From contig MU867072.1 in the NCBI GenBank assembly GCA_033725935.1, positions 248,001 to 312,000 of the forward strand: a DNA stretch of 64,000 nucleotides, written 5' to 3'. This DNA is from Cladorrhinum sp. PSN259 (Eukaryota > Ascomycota > Sordariomycetes > Sordariales > Podosporaceae). The translations under genes and the position numbers were made by a program. The notes under the pieces are model-generated. The model made no database searches, was not told the origin of the DNA, and worked only from the letters and a program-made list of their open reading frames with translations. Below are positions 56,001-64,000 of the stretch, in pieces. Every line of letters begins with the position of its first letter. Position 1 is the first letter of the stretch.

Positions 56001-58050
56001 GCCCCAAATAAAAACCCACCAAAAAACCGTACCCATCACAAACATTGAGATACTGTACCAGTGTACCTCTTGTTTTCTTATTGTTTTCCAAGATATCTCT
56101 CGGACTCGCTTCGGTTTGGTTCGGGCGAGCGGGTGAGTTAGTAGTTTCTTTCTTTCAACTTTTCTCTTTCAAGTCAAGTTCATCACCAAGAAGAAAAATA
56201 ATAAGCCCGAGCACATATCATCATCATCATCATCCCCGTAGTGGCCCCACTCACGTTACGATGTGAGATCTGACAGTGACACCAGCCCCCATGAGGGGAA
56301 AAAGAAACAAAAAAAAAGTGTCATGAACCGTTGGTCAGAGCGTTGGTTGATGGATGCCCGGGATGACACTACATAAGATTGCCGGAGCCGGGGTCGGTAT
56401 GTTGAGGGCAGTTGAGTGAGCGAGAGTGAGTGTTATCGTTGCCACCACAAAAAGAAAACAAGATTGATTTGATGGACCAAAAACTGAACAAGAGGTCTGT
56501 GCAAAATTGAGGTTGTAACGTTGAAGGGATCGAAGAAAGTGAAAGATAACCCGCCAGCTGGCAGTTCCCTTGGCGATGCTACCCTTACTTTTTTGTACTT
56601 TTTTCACTGAAAATATGGCAATTGCGGGAAGGTGCCAGGTTCCTAGTTTGGGATGCACGGATGGTGAGGAGATGATTTGAGTTCTTTTTTTTCGGTTCTG
56701 GGTCGGGGTCTGGAAGGGAAGGGAAGGGAAGGAAGGGACCGCTAAACTCGGGGTGTGATCAAGCGAAAACAGGCTGTTACGGGATCAACTCTTAGCTGAC
56801 CTGACACGACGTCCGCTGCCCGTAACTGCAATAATACCTGATTTTATACCTACGTACGCTGCTCATCATCCATCACCATTTGCTCATCTCCACAGGATCT
56901 GACCGTCACATCGTTTCATGGGTTAATTATCGTCAAGAACAAGCACGTTGGAACCGGAGATCAAGGACCTGCGGTTGCTGGTGAGGTGTCAAAAGACCCC
57001 AACAAGGTAAACATGGCTCGCCTGCAGCCGTTGTTCAAGTGCCTGCATACGCGAAGCCTCGCAGAATCCATATTGGGACGCCCGCATCCTCCGAATCGGG
57101 ACAGATGCCTGCCCACTTCGGCTTCTTCTCGAGTGGTTGACCCAGTCCAGGTGGCGAAAAAAGGACTCTGTGATGAGAACAGGGAACAGCATGCGACCAT
57201 AGCATCTCGGTTCCGATGGTGATGGACGACTCCTCACAACCAAAGTCAGCTGGTGGTGAGCGGTACACACGGGATGGTCATCTACAAGGACGCGCAAACC
57301 CGGATCCTTCGCTCTTCGGGTACCCTCTCGATGGGACTATTCATCCAGTGCAGTCACACACTTGCTGAGGGGGAGTCGACGCCGTTAATGATGTGCATCG
57401 ACCAATTAACTTTATCTCTAATTTTACCCCATTCTCCAACTTGATCCAAGCCGCATGACTGACGGCATCAAGTCTCGTGCGAAATCGAGGCTTCTTTCGA
57501 AATCAGCAAAGTGCCAAATTTATCCCAAGACAGCCGATCGGAACTTGCCCCCCTGGTCAAATCGAGTTTGATCATGGACAGGTGGAGCGAGATTTGGCAA
57601 CGGTCAAGAATCAGGGAGGGGGAGGGGTGTGTGAAGATGGACGAGAAAGCCGAGCCCCTCATCTTCCTTCTCCTCACGCCTCCTCCACCTTTCGACAGCT
57701 CTCTCCGCGAGCCGCCGTTACATCGTGCCGAGCCTGCAGCCAAAATCCAATCACAGGTGCCGAACCCTCCGCCGCCCCCCTCGTCGTAGCAAATCATCAA
57801 GGGCCAATTCTGTCTCTTGAAAACACCTCTTTTTGACTCTGTCATGATGTTGTATGTGCGGCACGAAGGAGCCAACAGCATCCGAATTTCTTCCAATCAA
57901 GATCAAGAGGAGTCACCATTTTTACACTGAACCGGCGCATACATATGTATACGTGCCGGCCGCCGGCTTCTTGCTGTGTGATGGCCAGGTTGGCCAGTTA
58001 AAAGACAGATCGACTTGAGAATTTCCGATCATTTTCGGCAATACTCGCAG

Positions 58051-58077
58051 ACACACGCACACACACACACACACACC
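58051..58077. repeat. CA microsatellite
   Basis: About thirteen CA units with one CG interruption. Confidence 0.9.
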
Positions 58078-59392
58078 ACGCTATTTTGACCGTTGCAACG
58101 GTCCTTCACTTCACACATCACCCTTGTTAACATACCCTTGTCCAGGACTCACTCAACCCAATACACTAGTGTACACACCACAAGTACACACACACCCCCA
58201 GTTCGGTACCGGAAATGGGAATCTGGAGTCCACACACACCATATCGATCATGCGTGTCAGCGGCGGTGGGATCAGTGATATATCATATTGGATCTGTTTT
58301 GGGTGTGTGTGTGGAGAGAATGAGGAGAGGCGGAAATTTGGGGTTTTGAGACTTTGAAGCTCTCCAAGATCAAGAGGTTAACTTTTTAGGCATCTTATTT
58401 GGTAATCAATGACACTGTCAAGTTGGCAATGTCGTCTTTTATTTTCCCACATCAGACATAGATATGGAAAACGCTCAGCAGCACTGGAATTCTTGTTTTT
58501 TAAGCTTACCAGCAAAGTCAGAGACTCAAGACCTGTGTGACTGTGGGGGAAGGCGAAGTTTCTGGAGGACGGGGGAGAGGGGAAAGGAAGAGGAGGGGGA
58601 GAGCAGAATGATGACATGATGTCAGCCGCAACGGCTTTTTCCCCCTTCCATTTGGCTCGGAAGGGTGCGGGAGATATGCGGTATGGGCGTCTAAATGAAG
58701 TATTGAATAAAAGTAGATTAAATTGATTGGATTTGCACGTGGAAAATTGAGTAGCTCAGGAGATCATTATTCCAGTCTCTGGAAACTCTGGATGGGTGTG
58801 TAGGTGTGGCGTGGTGGTGTGGGTGGGTGGGTGAGGAGAAAGGGTCCGGCTGGAGGTGAGGAGAGAGAGAATTGGGGTGAGGGGAAACACCCCGGAAGGG
58901 GATACATAGACAAGATTGGGGAGACAAAAAGGAGGGGGTCCTTGAAGATGATCTCGACCACAGGCCAAGCGGGAAGGGAATTCACTCGCTCAACTCGCAT
59001 GGGGAGTAGATTTGTGATGATCACTTTTTTTTCTTCATCCCAGTTCAATGCTCTCTCTCGCTCTCTCTCGGCTGATGAAAGAACATTATGGTGTGTGATT
59101 TATATTTCCGGGTTCATGCCTTCCGTTATTTAACTTGCCGTGTTGTATGTACTGTACATGTAAGCAGCAGTGCTTTGAAATAGGTATTATACTTTCTGTG
59201 ATATAACAGCTGCTTTCGTGGACGACGACGACGACGACGTATGTACGTTTGTGAAACAAGTTCCAGATAAGGAGCCCGACCTTTGCACAGACCTTTCTTT
59301 TACTTCCTATGCATGTAGATAGTTGTACAGCCCTTGATTTTAGTCTCTGTGTCTCAGACATGTGTAAGATGTGTTTTTGTATTTTTATGTTT

Positions 59393-59412
59393 TGTGTGTG
59401 TGTGTGTGTGTG
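59393..59412. repeat. TG microsatellite
   Basis: Ten consecutive TG units, followed shortly by an 18-base A-run at about 59424-59441. Confidence 0.9.
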
Positions 59413-60127
59413 ACTGAGACATGAAAAAAAAAAAAAAAAAACTCCCGACTGACATAAAGTCAAATTGAACGTTCTAATAGCTCTGTATGAATCTAATTAC
59501 TTGTAGAGTATATAATATGTAAAATGCTATTGCTACGTATCCCGTTTCACAAACTTACTTCAATGCCGTGAGAAAACCAAGTCTGTGATATCAAATCAAA
59601 AACCGGGCCGAGTGTGCAAGTGCATCACACACAACCAACAAATAACAAACAAACAATAAAATAACATATAAGCGCCACATATCATATTTCACAAAACAAA
59701 AAAACCCCATGTCATCATCATCTAGACCATTCGGAATCCGTCCCGGAAACCAGACTATCCATCCATCCATCCATCCAATCCATTGACCCATCCATCCCCC
59801 CCTTTTGACCAAGATAGGAAGGTCGGTAGGTTTTTTTTTGTTTTTTTTTATAGTTCCTTCCCTGAGGCTAGGTAGTGTACTGTACATACAGTACATGTAA
59901 TGATTTCAACAGGAAAAAAAAAAAGGAAAAAAAGGGAAAAAGTCTGGCCAGGTCTTATAAGATCATCATCATCATCATCACACAAAAAGCTGAATTTTTT
60001 TTTCAAGAATTTATCAACTTGAAGGTGGTGGTGTATATCAGAACCATCCCACGAAATATAATAACATGTATATAGAGAGGTATGCCTGTATGTATGTATA
60101 TATGTTGTACATCCCGCGCCTTACCAT

Positions 60128-60180
60128 ACCACACCACACCAGACCACACCACACCAGACCACACCACACCAGACCACACC
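60128..60180. repeat. 15-bp minisatellite
   Basis: Three perfect copies of ACCACACCACACCAG plus a partial fourth. The complementary strand is G/T-rich (GGTGTGG, GGTCTGG). Confidence 0.95.
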
Positions 60181-62300
60181 ATCATCACCGTAATAAAACC
60201 ACCCGCCGCCGAAATCCGGAACCAACAAAACTTTCAATGTCCGTGTGTGTGCAGGCAGGCAAGGCAGGCAAGGCAAAGCAGGGCATTCAGCTAAAAAGCA
60301 CAGACTCTATAACGAACGCCACAGACACAATTCCCCTTCCTCCCCCACTTTTTTTTTGGGTGGAGTGTGGGGGAGGGATGCACAAAAAGAGTTCCGTTAT
60401 TATAGGTATATAGGTAGGTACATCTATAGAGTTTAGATAATAAAACTATTCAAATGAGAATAGAATGCAAAAACCGTAAGATGCAGGTACACTAAACAAA
60501 ACCTTGAGTTGTTACATACTTATTTATTACTTAGTGCTTAGAAGGGCGTGATGTGAACTCAGCAAGAAAAAAAAAAAAAAAGGACCCCCACCATTAATAA
60601 ACAACTTGGAACTTAAATCACCATCACCACAACTTATATAATGGTCATTCTATATCCTCGGATTCGGACATGTGCATTTCTCGATTCTGCATGTTTCAGG
60701 TCTAACCAACTTTTTTGAACAAAGCACGCCCAGACACATAGAAACACGTGGTTTTTTTTTCCTTCTTCGGTGATGATGGGTGGTGGTAGGCACATCACGG
60801 ATGTAGGTGTGTGTCTGTGCGTCTGCGCGTCTGGATTCCGTGGAGGGGTCCTTTACCTGATTTGGCCGAGTTGAGGAGTCGAGAGAGGCCTTCGCTACCG
60901 ATTTTGGAGAGTCGCCTTGCTTTTTTATGTGATGTTGACATCTGGATGCCGAAAAGAAGATTTGTAAGGGGACGAAATAGGAAAATGTGGGGGGAAGTCC
61001 CTCCAAGAATCTCCAACGTCTTTTTAGACCATGACAACTGGGGAACACTCCTCCTCCTCCTCCTCCGCATCCCGAAATTGACAGCAAACCGCCTTGCCAG
61101 GCATTCCCCAGATTTTCTTCTGGGATCTGTACATGTACCGTATTGCTGTCGTGTTCTTCGTTGCACTTGCATTCATTGCTACCTCTCTTTTTGTTCCCTG
61201 GTTCAGTGTCATGTGTCACTATTCTGGGGTAAAGAGAGATAGAAACAAAAAAGCAACGGCGGGCAGCAACCACTGGACATGTCCGCCCCCGGGGAACCCC
61301 ATGCCCAGGTTTGCGGAAGCGGCACTGGCAGCCGAAAGGGCCGGAAAGGCACCAGAAACGGTTTCCTTTTGGGACAAGTGGAACGACCAAAAAAAAGAAA
61401 AGACGACAACGCCCTGTGAAAAGAAAAGGGTCTGGGCCAACCAAGGGAAAAAAAAAGGCTTAATAGGATCTGATAAGGACGTGCGCTTGCACCACACGTA
61501 CCCACACGCTCTTAGCGGATGCACCACCTCCACAAAGAGTATCTCTCTGCCTGTTTGGATTTGTTCACCGGTTCAATACGCTAGTGCAGGTAACGCAACG
61601 TCGTATAAAGCGTGGAAAACAAGCAAAACGATGATGCATTAGGGTGAATTCCAGACTCAATTGGCAAGATGAAGAAGAGGAGCTTTTTAGGGGTGAGGAG
61701 ATCAAGCTTCAGTGTGAGAGAGAGCTCAAGTGGGTCCAGGGGTATCAAACATTCTCCTTGTGCTCGGTTTTCTTGTTGAAAACTACCTCAACTTCAAAGC
61801 GCAAAAAAAACAATGGTCTTCAAACTCATCTCAAACAGTTGTCCGAAAAAAAAGACGATGTAGTGTAAAAAGGGGGAATTGTTACAAGTTAGGGGCTTGC
61901 CACTTTGGCAGTGAAGAAATGGCATATGTGTATCATAAAGTAAACAACCCCGCCGTTGCTGGTAGGCGTTCTTGACGTTCTTGATGAATTCAAGCATACA
62001 CCTTTTCTGCATCACATCTAAAAACGCGTTTACACAGCAAGTAATGCCATATTGGCCTTCAGATGCGGCTTCTGTACCAATGCCGGTTGTTTTTACCCTC
62101 ATCTTCCCGGAGACGACTGATTGCAACGAAGCCGACTGGTCCAAATAATTTTCAAGAAACGCAAATAAGAAAAAGAACGAGAAACATTGGGGTTTCGGAA
62201 GCTAAAAGAATCTGGCAGATAGCTGTTTTAGCATTCAATGCCCAGCGTATTCGGGAAGGGGCAAAAAATGGGGGAGGGATGGTGGGAATGGAGCTTGGTA

Positions 62301-64000
62301 GTTGGTGACTACAGCCACCGAGATAAACCTGGTCGGGGAGGGTACCTGCTCAGTCTGTCATTGTGCAGACGCACTGGAAGTTTTGATGAACGGATCTCGC
62401 AAATGCTGTGAGAATGGTCCGGACAAGTCGTGGCCGGGACTGACAAGCCGCGTTGGACGAGCAGCGTGCTTGGACTCAGTCGCCCCAGGGTAGAACTGTT
62501 GGACAGAGGAATTTGGATTCGGCGAAAGAAAGTATGAAAAAGATGCCCAGGCGAATCGCTCGGTGGCGGCAGTTTGCTGCCGCGATCTGGTATTGTCAGG
62601 TCTTGGATCCTTTCAGAGATCATGGAGGATGTGCTCGATCAAAACAGCACATTACAACCCGCTGACAGGTCATTGTCGCTTGGAAGGCCCAGACCAAACG
62701 AATGGTCCTGAGTTTCCCGGATTATTTCTGCCGCTGATGGGAGGACTCGAGTACGGATTGGAGCAATGGGAAGAGACCCTACAACCAGGAAACTCGTGGG
62801 CACGGCGTTGGTGAGACCGCCCGTGAGGCGGTCCAGAGTTGCCACCGTGATGTAGCGGATGCGCCCGAACAAGAGCCTCAGAGCGATACCGATATTGGAT
62901 GCAGAAACGCTATGCATCTCATATAACTGACGATATTTTTGGCTGTTCGGATGAAACGAAACTCCTGGGTAACCCGGATGGGCGATGACGGGACGCAAAT
63001 TAACTCACACCACTCTGTTCCTGAAGCGAGAGGGAGGGACTTGCAATGGTTCATTTTATGAACAAATAGCTTCCACGGCCCAGCCAGCGACGTCGCCAGT
63101 AGAATGATGGATAAGCGAAGCACCAGTCCATCGGTACATAGACGAGATTGCACAGCATGAGCAACAAATCTAGACGGGAAGCGCTGAGAGACTCTACCAC
63201 GGCATGATCACTAGCCGCTCTGAGTCAAACCACGCGCGAAATTAGTATCGATTTTGCATTCAAGCATCTCGGCCAGGCTCTGTAAGCATTGGGAGACACT
63301 AGAACGAACGAAGGACCCTAGATTCCCCGGATCGCTTGCATGCCACAGGATGTTGCTTTGCAACACAGGATACATCGGCAACCACCTTGTCTCGAGCGGT
63401 GAAGTGGTCAGCATCAGAGCGCGCACCGGGAAGTCGTTGTTTGGAGCTCAGTGAGAATCTTGGAAAAGGGACCAACACGGATATGTTCCAGCACCCATAA
63501 CCCGTGCCCGTGAAGTTCTTAACCATGGACTTAGCTGTGTATGCGCTCCGGGATATGGTTTTTAGAGAAACCGTTTGGTCCACAGCAGCGGCAAAGTTGG
63601 CGCCAAGTAGAGTCGACCATCAAGCCTCCAGCCCAGACTTCTACGTTCCAGCCGGCGCTGGGTACAGAAATGGCAACATCGATTGTTTAACGCCGTCAAC
63701 ACCCGCAAATTCTAGTCAGCCATACCTCTGGGGACAGGTCTGGTCGTCAGTATTGCGGCGGGCAGGTTTGAACCCAGGACTGGAAAGGTGGCAGTTCTGC
63801 TATAGGACTGTTGGGCTCGGAGCAAGGGCACACCGGTACATGTGTGTACATGCCCCACAATTGGTATTGTTGCATCTAGTTGCTCTGCATGGGAGAATGC
63901 TCGAGTAAACAACAGCAAAGCCCGGATAGCAGGCTCCAGCTACGAGGATGTCACGAACTTGTTGAGCCGATTCAGTAGTGGGGTATCCTCTCATTCTCCA
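62301..64000. other. Right-edge region, no gene accepted
   Basis: Short frames on both strands (for example 62639-62998 minus and 63504-63908 plus) have mildly protein-like composition but no domain I recognise and no consistent splice model. A multi-exon gene extending past the right edge is possible, as the minus strand opens with a short Cys-containing frame near 63994. Confidence 0.35.

Larger units (their letters stand above)
56001..62300. other. Gene-poor, microsatellite-rich tract
   Basis: More than 6 kb with no convincing protein gene. It contains CA, TG, CCAT, CAT and GAC microsatellites, many A- or T-runs, a 15-bp minisatellite (60128-60180) and a near-perfect palindrome TGTACTGTA-CA-TACAGTACA at 59876-59895. 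The plus-strand frame 61094-61642 has one hydrophobic segment and mildly protein-like composition but no recognisable domain. Confidence 0.5.

Noticed and set aside
63761..63835. tRNA-like segment on the minus strand with a B-box-like GGTTCAAACC
   Set aside because: No A box and no consistent acceptor or anticodon stems could be formed.
1..64000. CRISPR array, transposon or biosynthetic gene cluster
   Set aside because: No spaced direct repeats, no transposase or reverse-transcriptase frames, and no polyketide or peptide synthase genes were found.

Overview
This is a gene-dense segment of a filamentous ascomycete nuclear genome. The evidence is short introns (53-104 nt, one of 206 nt) with fungal GT..CTNAC..AG signals, a fungal cellulose-binding CBM1 module, an AA9 lytic polysaccharide monooxygenase, and ascomycete-type UBC8, SAF4, RXT2 and STN1 proteins. 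Homopolymeric Gln/Ser/Thr/Asn tracts and many microsatellites suggest a member of the Sordariales (Neurospora/Sordaria-like). That placement is an inference from style and protein character, not a database result.

Layout, left to right. 1-2.9 kb: no recognisable gene. 2.9-6 kb: ubiquitin-conjugating enzyme UBC8 (+), convergent with a SAF4/YJU2-family splicing factor (-). 6.3-10.7 kb: a repeat-containing hypothetical (-), a secreted GH43 glycosidase (-) and a hypothetical (-). 11.1 kb: tRNA-Arg(UCU). 11.4-18.2 kb: a DHA2-type MFS exporter (-), the RXT2 histone-deacetylase subunit (-) and an MFSD5-type molybdate transporter (+). 18.8-25.6 kb: a secreted GH81 endo-1,3-beta-glucanase (-), the telomere-capping protein STN1 with a long degenerate TGLE-motif array (-), and a small basic ORF (-). 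26.1-33.1 kb: divergent GH74-CBM1 xyloglucanase (-) and GH2 beta-galactosidase (+) sharing a 971-bp promoter. 33.8-36.3 kb: an F-box/ankyrin gene broken by one in-frame TGA (-). 37.8-46.3 kb: three conserved-looking proteins of unknown function (-). 48.9-54.9 kb: AA9 LPMO (+), CE8 pectin methylesterase (+) and an RBR-type E3 ubiquitin ligase (+). 54.9-64 kb: a gene-poor, microsatellite-rich tract with nothing confidently coding.

Six of about 21 protein genes act on plant or fungal cell-wall polysaccharides: xyloglucan, galactosides, arabinan/xylan, cellulose, pectin and beta-1,3-glucan. The rest are mostly housekeeping (ubiquitin, splicing, chromatin, telomere, transport). Exon structures were assembled by eye from splice signals, reading phase and family conservation. 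Phases sum correctly for every multi-exon gene reported.

The two most unusual observations are an apparent single-nucleotide exon in UBC8, so that one ATG codon is spread over three exons, and the roughly 25-residue-periodic TGLE repeat array filling the C-terminal two thirds of STN1.
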